Shown: positions 1 to 7,570 of the stretch, piece by piece
How the letters are laid out: every line of letters starts with the position of its first letter
Numbering within the stretch: position 1 is the first letter of the stretch
Assembly (NCBI GenBank): GCA_018061005.1
Contig: JAGOVA010000019.1
Span: forward strand, 1-44,033
DNA from: Sterolibacterium sp.
GTDB lineage: Bacteria > Pseudomonadota > Gammaproteobacteria > Burkholderiales > Rhodocyclaceae
Direction: 5' to 3'
Length of the DNA: 44,033 nucleotides
Notes under the pieces: generated by a model
What the model was told of the DNA's origin: nothing
Seen by the model: only the letters and a program-made list of their open reading frames with translations
Databases searched by the model: none
Translations under genes and position numbers: made by a program

Positions 1-320
1 ACGATCATTTTCCCCCCTTCATTGATGACCATGAATTCGACCTTATCACCAGGCTTCACATTGGCGAGTAACGCTTTGTCTTTGGCTGTAAACACCATGG
101 TCATGCCGGGCATGTCCATGTGCTTAATGGGGCCGTGTTTGATGGTGACTTTGCCAGCCTCAAGGTCTATTTTCTTGACTTCGCCTTCGGTCATCGACGC
201 AGCGGGCTGCGACATATCCATCTTGCTGTGATCCATGGTGGTCTGTGCCATGCTGCTCACAGGCAGCGCGATGCCCAAGGCCAAGGCGGAAACGGTGGTG
301 ATTTTCTGGATGATGTTCAT
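1..320 (-). CDS. CusF-like periplasmic copper-binding protein (3' end cut by window edge)
   Basis: The reverse strand from an ATG at 320 reads an open frame to the window edge, about 106 residues. An N-terminal signal peptide (MNIIQKITTVSALALGIALP, then a VSSMAQ cleavage region) is followed by a CusF-type small beta-barrel with the motif KHMDMPGMTMVF, and the lysine/glycine-rich segment VKPGDKVEF typical of the family. CusF proteins carry Cu(I)/Ag(I) in the periplasm to CusCBA-type pumps. The tryptophan that caps the metal in E. coli CusF is not visible here; a methionine-rich MDMPGMTM stretch occupies the site. An AGGAT ribosome-binding site lies just before the ATG, inside the end of the upstream DUF411 gene, so the two are probably co-transcribed. 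A cusB/cusA-type pump may continue beyond the window, but this is inference. Confidence 0.85.
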   Translation of the reverse strand, partial: MNIIQKITTVSALALGIALPVSSMAQTTMDHSKMDMSQPAASMTEGEVKKIDLEAGKVTIKHGPIKHMDMPGMTMVFTAKDKALLANVKPGDKVEFMVINEGGKMI

Positions 321-322
321 GG

Positions 323-811
323 TTATCCTCGTGGGTAGGTGTTGAAAACAGTGGTGCTGCCGTCGCGCTGGATTAGCAGCACCTGATACGCATCGCGTCG
401 GTTGTCATAGGATGGACCGTCCATGCCTGGCGACCCAACCGGCATGCCTGGCACTGACAGTCCCAAGGCTTTGGGTTTTTCTTTGAGTAGGCGTTGGATG
501 TCTGCAGCGGGCACGTGGCCCTCGATCACATAGCCCTGGATCAATGCCGTGTGGCAAGAGCCAAATTTCTGCGGCATACCAAGGCGTGCGCGTGCGGCGT
601 TGTTGCCTTGATCAATCACAGTGGCCTCAAAGCCGTTCTTTTCGAGGTGCGCGATCCAGTCTTTGCAGCAGCCGCATTTGGGGTCTTTCCAGACCTGCAG
701 GGTTGCTGGTGCGGCGTAGGCGAGCATGGTCGAAGGCACAAGTGCCAGCACAGCGATACCGGCAAGCCACGCGCGCCGGGTGGTATGAACCCTTGAGTGC
801 AGTCGAGACAT
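323..811 (-). CDS. DUF411 family metal-binding protein (periplasmic, CopG-like)
   Basis: A 162-residue protein with an N-terminal export signal (a basic start with TRRAW, then a hydrophobic stretch ending AYAAPA) and the DUF411 signature KDPKCGCCKDW at about residues 43-52, where C46, C48 and C49 are the expected metal or redox ligands. It continues with a thioredoxin-like fold pattern, the conserved GSCHTALIQGYVIEGHVPA block and a GMPVGSPGMDG tail. DUF411 proteins recur in copper and silver resistance clusters, and CopG of that family is a periplasmic copper protein. It lies between a cupredoxin gene and the cusF-like gene on the same strand with only a few bases between genes, which supports a copper-resistance operon. 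The exact biochemical role is not shown by the sequence. Confidence 0.88.
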   Translation of the reverse strand: MSRLHSRVHTTRRAWLAGIAVLALVPSTMLAYAAPATLQVWKDPKCGCCKDWIAHLEKNGFEATVIDQGNNAARARLGMPQKFGSCHTALIQGYVIEGHVPAADIQRLLKEKPKALGLSVPGMPVGSPGMDGPSYDNRRDAYQVLLIQRDGSTTVFNTYPRG

Positions 812-837
812 GGGACGCTCCTTGCTGATTGCTCAAA

Positions 838-1332
838 CTATTTCTTGCTGACTTTGACTTGACCCTTCATACCGGCCTCGTAGTGCCCCGGCATCAGGCA
901 AGCAAAATTCACGGGGCCCGCCTTGGTGAACTGCCAGACGATTTCTCCCTGCTTTCCAGGAGCCAGCGTGACCTTGCTGGGCTCGTCGTGCTCCATGTCA
1001 GGGAACCTCTTCATCTGTTCCAGGTGTTCCAGCAATTCTTGCTGAGTACCCAGACTCAGTTCGTGTTTGACCTGACCTTTGTTTTTGACGATGAAACGCA
1101 CCGTCTCGCCTTGCTTGACCTGAATATCAGAGGGCGTGTAACGCATGTTGTCCGTCATCTCGACGGTGACGGTTCGGCTGGCTTTGCTGGCCACGCCGGG
1201 TTTTCCAATGGCAGTCTCGTCACTGTCGTGGCCGTGACCACCTGCATGGGTACCACCTGCAAAAGCAGCACTGGACAACGCCAGCGCGGCGATCAAGGTT
1301 AAGGGACGAAGGGTTCGGGTCATCTGGGTCAT
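838..1332 (-). CDS. Periplasmic cupredoxin (blue copper protein, CopI-like)
   Basis: A 164-residue protein with a signal peptide ending near SSAAFAGG, a His/Gly-rich linker (THAGGHGHD) and a plastocyanin-type domain. The type 1 copper ligands can be read directly: H90 in GQVKHELS, and C145, H150 and M155 in the loop CLMPGHYEAGM. The nearby TPSDIQVKQGETVRF strand is also typical. Such proteins bind one copper ion in the periplasm and, as in CopI of Rubrivivax, help copper tolerance. The histidine-rich N-terminus may bind additional copper, which is inference. The gene sits 30 bp downstream of the broken multicopper oxidase gene and 26 bp upstream of the DUF411 gene, and remains intact. Confidence 0.9.
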   Translation of the reverse strand: MTQMTRTLRPLTLIAALALSSAAFAGGTHAGGHGHDSDETAIGKPGVASKASRTVTVEMTDNMRYTPSDIQVKQGETVRFIVKNKGQVKHELSLGTQQELLEHLEQMKRFPDMEHDEPSKVTLAPGKQGEIVWQFTKAGPVNFACLMPGHYEAGMKGQVKVSKK

Positions 1333-1362
1333 TGCGATTTCTCCTGGGTTGAATGAAAAGGA

Positions 1363-2119
1363 TCAGTGGTTGTCGTGGCCGCCGCCGCTTGGCTTGCGCA
1401 CTTTTACTTCCGTTGGGGTGAGCGGCTTCTCGGCGCGTGGCATGGATTGCCCGCCTTCCGACTTGAAGCGGGCGGGTTCGGCCAGTGGCCCGGTGTATTC
1501 GTGCGCAACCGAGCCTTCCGGGTGCTTGAACCAGCCCGGATTGCTGTAATCACCGGGCTTTTGGTCGCGGCGTACCTTGAGCACGCTGAACATGCCGCCC
1601 ATCTCGACCGAGCCGAACGGGCCTTCGCCGGTCATCATGGGCGCGGTGTTGTCAGGAATGGGCATTTCCATCTCGGTCATGTCGGCCATGCCGCGCTCGC
1701 CCATCACCATGTAGTCTGGAATCAAGGAATTGATCTTCTTGGCGATCCCTCGATGATCAACACCGATGAGCGTGGGCACATTGTGACCCATGGCATTCAT
1801 GGTGTGGTGACTCTTGTGGCAATGGAAGGCCCAGTCGCCTTCCTCGTCGGCGAGAAATTCGATCTGCCGCATTTGGCCGACCGCGACATCGGTGGTGACC
1901 TCGTACCAGCGAGTGCTCTTGGGAGTTGGCCCGCCATCTGTGCCAGTGACGAGAAACTCGTGAGCGCCCAGTATTGGGCACCAGTGGCGGCATGGTGTCA
2001 GGGCTGGTTTGAATGACGGGCTCTGGCAAGGCTGCAAGTGCCACGCGGCTCACAGCACTGGCTGCAACTGCACCACCAGCGATACTGGCCAATCGGAAAA
2101 AATCTCTTCTGGATGTCAT
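1363..2119 (-). pseudogene. Multicopper oxidase (CopA-like) with large out-of-frame internal deletion
   Basis: Two pieces of one gene are visible in different frames. From ATG 2119 the protein begins with a twin-arginine signal (MTSRRDFFRLASIAGGAVAA) and the start of the mature domain (LPEPVIQ, DTMPPLVPNTGR). Near 1970 it jumps, in another frame, into the C-terminal cupredoxin domain: AHEFLVTGTDGG, then the copper-ligand segment FHCHKSHHTMNAMGHN and a Met/His-rich tail ending at 1363. Intact relatives have several hundred residues between these points, including the HWHG and HPH trinuclear copper motifs. These are absent, so the enzyme cannot be functional as encoded. A 224-residue open frame (1363-2037) covers the C-terminal part but begins in out-of-frame sequence. 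Assembly error in a repeat-like region is the main alternative. Confidence 0.82.
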
Positions 2120-2135
2120 TGCTTTACTCTCGTGT

Positions 2136-3125
2136 TCAATGTCCAGCCGCGCCAGCGCTAGGCGCGCTGGTCATCACGGACAGGGAGGTCGTGGTGGGGC
2201 GGCCGATCAACGATGCCTGCAAGGCTGCGTCCGCCAGCCAGTACTGCTGCTGCGCAGCGATGGCGGCGGTCACGGTGCCGACTTGATCACGAGCATCGGC
2301 CATCAGCTCAAAGACACCAATCAGCATGCCGTTGTAGCGAAGTTGGTTTTCATCGGAGATCACACGGCGCACGGGCAGCACTTCATCCCGGTAATGCTTG
2401 GCCACATCAAATGATGTGCGATAGGCCGAATAACTCTCGCGCAAGTGCGAGCCCGCCGCGCGCACCGTGGCCTCCAGTTGATTGGCCGCCGCGAGCGTGC
2501 GGGCATTCCACGCATCGCGCTGCATGCCGCCCCAGTCGAAAATTGGTAAGCGAACCGCCACCTCGAATCCGCGCGGTTCGGTTCGGGTTCCTGCTGCGTT
2601 GTCAAATACCGTATTGCGCCGCGCGGTCAGTTCGATGTCGGTGAAGCTGGTGATGATGTTCAAGCCTTGTGCCTTGCCCGCGCCAGCCAGTGCGCTTTGC
2701 GCCAAACGAATGTCCAGACGACCATTCGTCGCCAATGCGCCGACCGTATTTGGTTCGAGCGGCGCTTTGGGCAAATCGGGCAGACGTTCGGGCAGTTGGA
2801 GTTGTTGCCCCTGCGCCTCATCAAGCCCCAGCAAACGAATCAGCTCCTCCCGGCTCGCGGTCGCTTGGTGTTGGGCCGTCGCCAGGCGGGTAGCGGCATC
2901 GGCATAGAAAGATTGCTCACGGGCACGACTGATGCGGTTGAAGTTGCCTACCGACTGCATGCGCCGCGCGAGTTCGGCACCTGCCTCGGCGCTTTCAAAC
3001 ACCTGTCGCGCGTAGCTCAGGGCCTGCTGAGCCGCCACGGCACGCACCCAGGCTTGGCGTACCTGCGTCACGCGATCCACCACCTCAGCAGAAAGACGGA
3101 ATTGCGCCTGCTCAATGCGGCGCTC
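2136..3125 (-). pseudogene. TolC-family outer-membrane efflux protein, 5'-truncated
   Basis: About 330 residues match the C-terminal two thirds of a TolC/CusC/CzcC-type channel: long amphipathic helices (EVVDRVTQVRQAWVRAVAAQ and a second helical repeat), the internal-repeat feature PRGFEVAVRLPIFDWGG and the ending YWLADAALQASLIG. Whole proteins of this family have about 420-460 residues and a signal peptide. Upstream of about 3125 the open frame continues to 3371, but that extension lacks a signal peptide and is antisense to a recombinase remnant, so the 5' end has been replaced. Its usual job is to form the outer-membrane duct of an RND copper pump. It directly precedes the multicopper oxidase gene (17-bp gap), so it was the first gene of the copper operon here. 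The exact break position is approximate. Confidence 0.78.
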
Positions 3126-3434
3126 GGCGATGTGCTTTCGCAGTTGCCTGATTGGATGCTTGCGCATCCAGAGTACGACGAGCAGGCATTTACATCGGCG
3201 CTCACCACCATTGCTGAGGTCTGGGAGTTGCTGTTTCCGCACTTCAGGGAACGGATCGTCAAGCAAGTTCTCGAGCGCGTCACCGTCCATCCCAACGAGA
3301 TCAGCGTGCGTCTGCGCGTTGACGGATTTGTCGCCCTCGTACGCGCTCATCTGGAAGGAGAGACGCTGCAACTCACGATTCGCGAAATGCTGAGCAAGCC
3401 ACCGCCCAAAAAGTCACCTAAAACAACTCGCTGA
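3126..3434 (+). pseudogene. Serine recombinase (resolvase family), C-terminal remnant
   Basis: The plus strand encodes about 100 residues ending at a TGA near 3434 that resemble the C-terminus of large serine recombinases: TIAEVWELLFPHFRERIVKQ, then VLERVTVHPNEISVRLRVDG and a Lys/Pro tail. In those proteins this segment follows the catalytic and zinc-ribbon domains, and the ERIV..LLERV..... pattern is characteristic. No catalytic N-terminal domain is present upstream; that DNA is instead the antisense of the TolC-like gene. This is therefore a leftover of a mobile element joined to the copper cluster. The assignment rests on pattern recognition of a short segment, so it is moderately sure. 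Confidence 0.65.
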
Positions 3435-3652
3435 TGCACTCAGAAGCACCCAATTTAAGAGTGCTCCTCCACGAGACAAGTCAAACTCTGCGGATGCGAC
3501 ACACGCATAACTTGTTGCTTTTAAAGGGGATGTGCGTGTGCCACATGGGACGAGTTGCTTACCTTCTTCTGAGAAAGAAAGGCGGCAGAGAATCGAACTG
3601 GGGCTGGTTTCTGGCGCACGTAAAAAGTGCTGGCACACGCAACTTGGCGGGC

Positions 3653-3673
3653 TTCCCCGCGTGGCACGGGGAA
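3653..3673. repeat. Hairpin between recombinase remnant and tRNA-Phe
   Basis: TTCCCCG at 3653-3659 pairs with CGGGGAA at 3667-3673 around a 7-base loop. There is no clear T tract, so it may be a weak terminator or part of a mobile-element end. The rest of 3435-3686 contains no convincing gene. Confidence 0.45.
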
Positions 3674-3686
3674 ATTCAGAAATAAA

Positions 3687-3714
3687 AAAGCCCAACCGAG
3701 GAAGGTTGGGCTTT
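3687..3714 (-). terminator. Rho-independent terminator of tRNA-Phe
   Basis: An 11-bp perfect stem (AAAGCCCAACC at 3687-3697 with GGTTGGGCTTT at 3704-3714) encloses a 6-base loop. Read on the minus strand it is followed by a T-rich run, and it begins six bases after the tRNA 3' end. Confidence 0.9.
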
Positions 3715-3719
3715 AAATA

Positions 3720-3795
3720 TGGTGGCCAGTCGCGGAATCGAACCACGGACACGCGGATTTTCAATCCGCTGCTCTACCAACTGAGCTAACTGGCC
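3720..3795 (-). tRNA. tRNA-Phe (GAA)
   Basis: The reverse strand folds into a full 76-nt tRNA with encoded CCA. The acceptor stem is GGCCAGT/ACTGGCC, the D arm starts TAGCTCAGTTGG, the anticodon stem GCGGA/TCCGC carries loop TTGAAAA with anticodon GAA, and the T arm contains GGTTCGATTCC. The unit has its own promoter and terminator and looks intact. Confidence 0.97.
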
Positions 3796-3820
3796 CTTGC
3801 GTCTCGCAAGCAAGGCGCGA

Positions 3821-3849
3821 ATTCTATCTGAGTGTCGAGCCGATGTAAA
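3821..3849 (-). promoter_or_regulatory. Sigma-70 promoter of tRNA-Phe
   Basis: On the minus strand TTTACA (3844-3849) and TAGAAT (3821-3826) are separated by exactly 17 bp, about 25 bp before the tRNA 5' end. The sequence after the -10 box is GC-rich (CGCGCC), as in stable-RNA promoters under stringent control. It overlaps the upstream region of the divergent thiS gene. Confidence 0.75.
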
Positions 3850-3883
3850 TATCGAATGGGAAATCCGGGTAAAATTGCGGGTC

Positions 3884-4087
3884 ATGATCGAATACACCCT
3901 AAACGGCGAGACGCGGCGGCTGGATGCGGCCATCAGCGTGTCGCAACTGCTTGCAGCACTCGGCCTGACTGAAAAGCGGCTGGCTGTCGAAAAAGATGGC
4001 CAGATTGTGCCGAAAAGCCACCATACGACGTGCATGGTGGTCGCGGGTTGCCGTATCGAGATCGTCGTTGCGGTTGGCGGCGGCTGA
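3884..4087 (+). CDS. thiS: Sulfur carrier protein ThiS
   Basis: A 67-residue ubiquitin-like protein, [18 protein letters not shown]..., ending in the glycine tail GGG. The C-terminal glycine is adenylated by ThiF and converted to a thiocarboxylate that donates sulfur for the thiazole ring of thiamine. The core patterns [12 protein letters not shown] and [15 protein letters not shown] match ThiS. A longer in-frame start at 3797 would add residues lying over the tRNA-Phe promoter, so ATG 3884 is preferred because it gives the family length of 64-70. thiG follows 31 bp downstream. The tail has three rather than the minimal two glycines, as in some other betaproteobacterial ThiS proteins. No thiamine riboswitch is visible in the short space upstream. 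Confidence 0.93.
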   Translation: MIEYTLNGETRRLDAAISVSQLLAALGLTEKRLAVEKDGQIVPKSHHTTCMVVAGCRIEIVVAVGGG

Positions 4088-4118
4088 TTTTTCCACTGTT
4101 TCATACCCTCTCTCTCTC

Positions 4119-4937
4119 ATGAACGACGACAATTTGGTGATCGCCGGCAAGCCCTATGCTTCGCGCCTGCTGGTAGGTACAGGAAAATACAAGGATTTTG
4201 CCGAAACGAAACAGGCGGTGGATGCGTCCGGCGCGCAGATCGTGACGGTGGCCATACGGCGCACCAATATCGGCCAGGAGCCCGGCCAGCCTTCGCTGCT
4301 GGAGGTGTTGCCGCCCGACCAATACACCCTGCTGCCCAATACGGCCGGTTGCTACAACGCCGAGGATGCGGTGCGTACCCTGCGGCTGGCGCGCGAACTG
4401 CTCGACGGCCACGATCTGGTCAAACTCGAAGTGCTGGGCGATCCGAAGACACTGTTTCCCCACATGCCCGAAACGCTCAAGGCGGCCGAAACACTGGTTC
4501 GCGACGGCTTCAAGGTGATGGTGTATTGCAGCGACGATCCCATCCAGGCCCGGCTGCTTGAAAACATCGGCTGTGTGGCGATCATGCCGCTGGCTTCGTT
4601 GATCGGTTCGGGTATGGGCATTCTCAATCCGTGGAATCTGCGCCTCATCATCGATCAGGCCAAAGTGCCGGTGCTGGTGGATGCGGGGGTGGGCACAGCT
4701 TCTGACGCAGCGATTGCGATGGAACTGGGGTGTGACGGGGTGCTGATGAACACGGCCATCGCCCAGGCACGCGATCCGGTTCGCATGGCAGGCGCCATGA
4801 AGAAAGCGGTCGAGGCGGGACGCGATGCCTGGCTGGCCGGGCGCATGCCGCAAAAATTCTATAGTGCGGCACCCAGCTCACCGAGCGGTGGGCTGATCGG
4901 CACATCAACCTTGGTAACCCAGGGCAGCGCATCTTGA
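4119..4937 (+). CDS. thiG: Thiazole synthase ThiG
   Basis: A 272-residue (beta/alpha)8 enzyme that joins deoxyxylulose phosphate, dehydroglycine and the ThiS thiocarboxylate sulfur into the thiazole phosphate of thiamine. Visible family features are [13 protein letters not shown] at the start, RRTNIGQ, the expected Schiff-base lysine K102 in [17 protein letters not shown], the phosphate-binding [14 protein letters not shown] and [17 protein letters not shown]. The start ATG 4119 ([16 protein letters not shown]) fits the family length; the open frame extends upstream to 3996, but that part overlaps thiS. No strong ribosome-binding site is visible before it, so translation may depend on thiS. 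trmB overlaps the stop codon. Confidence 0.96.
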   Translation: MNDDNLVIAGKPYASRLLVGTGKYKDFAETKQAVDASGAQIVTVAIRRTNIGQEPGQPSLLEVLPPDQYTLLPNTAGCYNAEDAVRTLRLARELLDGHDLVKLEVLGDPKTLFPHMPETLKAAETLVRDGFKVMVYCSDDPIQARLLENIGCVAIMPLASLIGSGMGILNPWNLRLIIDQAKVPVLVDAGVGTASDAAIAMELGCDGVLMNTAIAQARDPVRMAGAMKKAVEAGRDAWLAGRMPQKFYSAAPSSPSGGLIGTSTLVTQGSAS

Positions 4938-5680
4938 GCACCCTCGAACACGAACACGACCGCAACCACCCGCCGCCAGCCGACACGCAAACGCACGGCC
5001 ATATCCGCAGTTATGTGCTGCGTCAGGGGCGGGTTTCCAATGCCCAGCAACGGCACCACGATGAAGGCATGCCGCGCTGGGGGGTTCCGTATCGTGCCGA
5101 ACTCCTGGACTTAACCACCGTTTTTGGTCGCCCTTCCGCCCACGCGCCGAAAATTCTTGAAATCGGCTTTGGCATGGGGGAAACCACCGCACGCATCGCC
5201 GCCGATCATCCGGAAAACGATTATCTCGGCCTGGAAGTACATACCCCCGGCGTGGGTAGCCTGCTCAAGGAAATCACCGAACGGGGTTTGAACAACCTGC
5301 GCATCTGCCAGCACGATGCGGTTGAAGTGTTGCGCGACATGATTCCATTGGCATCGCTCTCCGGCGTGCATGTGTTTTTCCCGGATCCCTGGCCGAAAAA
5401 ACGCCAGCAAAAACGCCGTTTGATACAGCCACCGCTGGTGCACCTGCTGGCGCAACGCCTGCTTCCGGGCGCATATCTGCATTGCGCGACTGACTGGGAA
5501 GAATATGCCTTGCAGATGGTTGAGGTGCTCGCCGCCGAGCCGCTACTGGAAAACACCGGCACCTTGCCCGGCGGCTTTGCTCCGCGCCCGGCCTATCGGC
5601 CACAAACCAAGTTCGAAACACGCGGCCTGCGTCTCGGGCATGGGGTCTGGGATGTCGTGTTCCGCCGCAAGGCGGGCTGA
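4934..5680 (+). CDS. trmB: tRNA (guanine-N7-)-methyltransferase TrmB
   Basis: A 248-residue S-adenosylmethionine-dependent methylase that makes m7G46 in the variable loop of tRNAs. Motif I is [14 protein letters not shown], and the strongly conserved active-site block [17 protein letters not shown] is present with the C-terminal [14 protein letters not shown] (TKFE..G) motif. The preferred start is TTG 4934, overlapping the thiG stop as TTGA, which suggests translational coupling. The first roughly 30 residues (His/Pro-rich) are not conserved in the family, so a start further downstream cannot be excluded. The DUF1439 gene begins two bases after the stop. Confidence 0.94.
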   Translation: MSTLEHEHDRNHPPPADTQTHGHIRSYVLRQGRVSNAQQRHHDEGMPRWGVPYRAELLDLTTVFGRPSAHAPKILEIGFGMGETTARIAADHPENDYLGLEVHTPGVGSLLKEITERGLNNLRICQHDAVEVLRDMIPLASLSGVHVFFPDPWPKKRQQKRRLIQPPLVHLLAQRLLPGAYLHCATDWEEYALQMVEVLAAEPLLENTGTLPGGFAPRPAYRPQTKFETRGLRLGHGVWDVVFRRKAG

Positions 5681-5681
5681 A

Positions 5682-6284
5682 ATGCGCGCGGGACAACAGA
5701 CCTTGCGCACCCTGAAAACCCTGCGCGCCCTGCTTTACGTTTTTCTGGGCTGCTGGCTCCTGGCGGGCTGCGCCACATTGAGCGGCGGCTCCCGTCAGGT
5801 CGATGTGCCACTGTCCCGCCTGCAGGAAAGCCTGGGCTCACGTTTCCCCCTCGACAAGCGGGTGCTGGAAATGTTTCACATCCAGCTGACCCGGCCGCAG
5901 CTATCGACCCTGCCGGAGCAGGAACGACTGCTCATCACGCTGGGCATGGCGGTCTCGACGCCGCTCACAGTGCAGCCCTGGAATGGTCGGCTGGCCTTGT
6001 CGGGCAAACTGTTCATCGACGCCGCACAAAACGCCATCGTCATGCGCGACGTGCGGGTGGAAAAATTATCGGCCGACGGCATGGATGAAGCCCGTCAGCG
6101 ATTGCTGGGGAAAGTGATGGATCTCGTCACCGACCAGGTGCTGCAGGACAGTCCGCTCTACCGCTTCAAACCGGATGAACTCCGCTATTTCGGCACGCAA
6201 TATGTGCCCATCGCCATTCATCCGGTCAGCGATGCGTTACGGCTGACCTTCGAGCCGGCCCGCCCCGCGCATCAGCTGCGGTAA
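5682..6284 (+). CDS. DUF1439 family lipoprotein (YceB-like)
   Basis: A 200-residue predicted lipoprotein. The N-terminus is basic, followed by a hydrophobic stretch [13 protein letters not shown] that ends in a lipobox LAGC, then [35 protein letters not shown], the typical opening of DUF1439 proteins such as E. coli YceB. The domain is thought to form a lipid-binding fold, but its function is not established. The ATG at 5682 is two bases after the trmB stop, so it is probably the last gene of a thiS-thiG-trmB transcript. It converges on argJ with 13 bp of overlap at the 3' ends and no obvious terminator between. Confidence 0.85.
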   Translation: MRAGQQTLRTLKTLRALLYVFLGCWLLAGCATLSGGSRQVDVPLSRLQESLGSRFPLDKRVLEMFHIQLTRPQLSTLPEQERLLITLGMAVSTPLTVQPWNGRLALSGKLFIDAAQNAIVMRDVRVEKLSADGMDEARQRLLGKVMDLVTDQVLQDSPLYRFKPDELRYFGTQYVPIAIHPVSDALRLTFEPARPAHQLR

Positions 6285-7534
6285 TCCGCGTTGATCTTCA
6301 CATAGTCGTAAGAGAAATCGCAGGTCCAGACCTTGGCCTGCGCGGAGCCGCGCCCGAGATCGATGCGGATGACAATTTCCGCTGCGGCCATTTCCCGCGC
6401 ACCATCGGCCTCTTGATAGCTCGCCGCGCGGCCGCCGTTTTCCGAGACCAGCGTATGGCCCAGCCACAACCGCACCTGGCTGACATCGAGATCGTTCAGC
6501 GACGCATGCGCCTGCGCGGCATTGCCGATCGCCGCGAGGATGCGCCCCAGATTCGGGTCGGACGCAAAGAACGCGGTCTTCACCAACGGTGAATGGGCGA
6601 TGGCATAACCCACGGCCTTGCACTCCGCCGGGTCACGCCCGCCCGCCACGGCAATCTCGATGAATTTGGTCGCGCCCTCGCCATCACGCACGATGGCCTG
6701 CGCCAGCTCGGCGGCCACGGCGATGACCGCCGCACTCAGGATCGCGTAATCCGATCCAGCGCCCGCCCCCACCTCACGAATTTCCGCATGGCCGGCCTGA
6801 CCACTGGCCATCAACACGAAAGAGTCATTGGTCGACGTGTCGCCATCCACGCTGATGCAGTTGAAGGACACATCCGCCGCTTCTTTCACCAGACGTTCGA
6901 GCAGAGGCTGTGAAATCAGCGCATCGGTGGCGACAAACCCCAGCATGGTGGCCATGTTCGGCTTGATCATGCCCGCCCCCTTGGAAATGCCGGTGACATT
7001 GACCGTATGGCCCTCCAGCTGAATCTGCCGCGAGGCCACCTTGGCGATAGTGTCGGTGGTCATGATCGCGTGCGCTGCGTCATGCCAGGCCTGGGCATCG
7101 TCACGCAATGCGGCCTGGCAATGCGGCAACCCGGCTTCGATGCGCTCAACCGGCAGAGGCTCCATGATGACCCCCGTGGAAAACGGTAGCACCTGATGCG
7201 CGTCGATGCCCAGTTGTTGCGCTGCGGCCTGACAGGTGGCGCGGGCGGCGGCCAGCCCCGGCTCACCCGTGCCCGCATTGGCGATGCCGGTATTGATGAC
7301 CAGTGCGCGGATCGTGTCACTGCCACGCGCCAGATGCTGCTGGCAGACCTGCACCGGCGCCGCACAAAAACGGTTCTGCGTGAACACGCCCGCCACACGG
7401 CTGCCGGGCGACAACGTAATCAATGTCAGATCGCGCCGGTTGAGTTTGCGGATGGCTGCTTCGGCAATGCCTAAGCGCACACCGGCCACAGCATGCAGGG
7501 TAGATACCGCTGGGGTGATGTAATTCACGGGCAT
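6272..7534 (-). CDS. argJ: Glutamate N-acetyltransferase / amino-acid acetyltransferase ArgJ
   Basis: A 420-residue ornithine acetyltransferase. It transfers acetyl from N-acetylornithine to glutamate, recycling the acetyl group in arginine synthesis, and may also acetylate glutamate from acetyl-CoA. The precursor self-cleaves before the nucleophile Thr in [16 protein letters not shown] (T196), giving alpha and beta subunits. Other landmarks are [12 protein letters not shown] near the start, FSTGVI at 118-123 and the C-terminal INADYRS. A CAGGAG ribosome-binding site precedes ATG 7534. The gene follows glnE by 36 bp on the same strand, so the two are probably co-transcribed. Confidence 0.97.
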   Translation of the reverse strand: MPVNYITPAVSTLHAVAGVRLGIAEAAIRKLNRRDLTLITLSPGSRVAGVFTQNRFCAAPVQVCQQHLARGSDTIRALVINTGIANAGTGEPGLAAARATCQAAAQQLGIDAHQVLPFSTGVIMEPLPVERIEAGLPHCQAALRDDAQAWHDAAHAIMTTDTIAKVASRQIQLEGHTVNVTGISKGAGMIKPNMATMLGFVATDALISQPLLERLVKEAADVSFNCISVDGDTSTNDSFVLMASGQAGHAEIREVGAGAGSDYAILSAAVIAVAAELAQAIVRDGEGATKFIEIAVAGGRDPAECKAVGYAIAHSPLVKTAFFASDPNLGRILAAIGNAAQAHASLNDLDVSQVRLWLGHTLVSENGGRAASYQEADGAREMAAAEIVIRIDLGRGSAQAKVWTCDFSYDYVKINADYRS

Positions 7535-7570
7535 GAAAAACTCCTGAAAAATGGGGGGAGGAAAGTGAAA

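Noticed and set aside
3414-3764. 116-codon minus-strand frame over the tRNA-Phe terminator and part of the tRNA
   Set aside because: It overlaps the tRNA and its terminator and shows no domain, so it is not a gene.
3796-3883. Thiamine (TPP) riboswitch upstream of thiS
   Set aside because: The space is short and filled by the tRNA-Phe promoter; no conserved riboswitch core (CTGAGA-type element) is visible.
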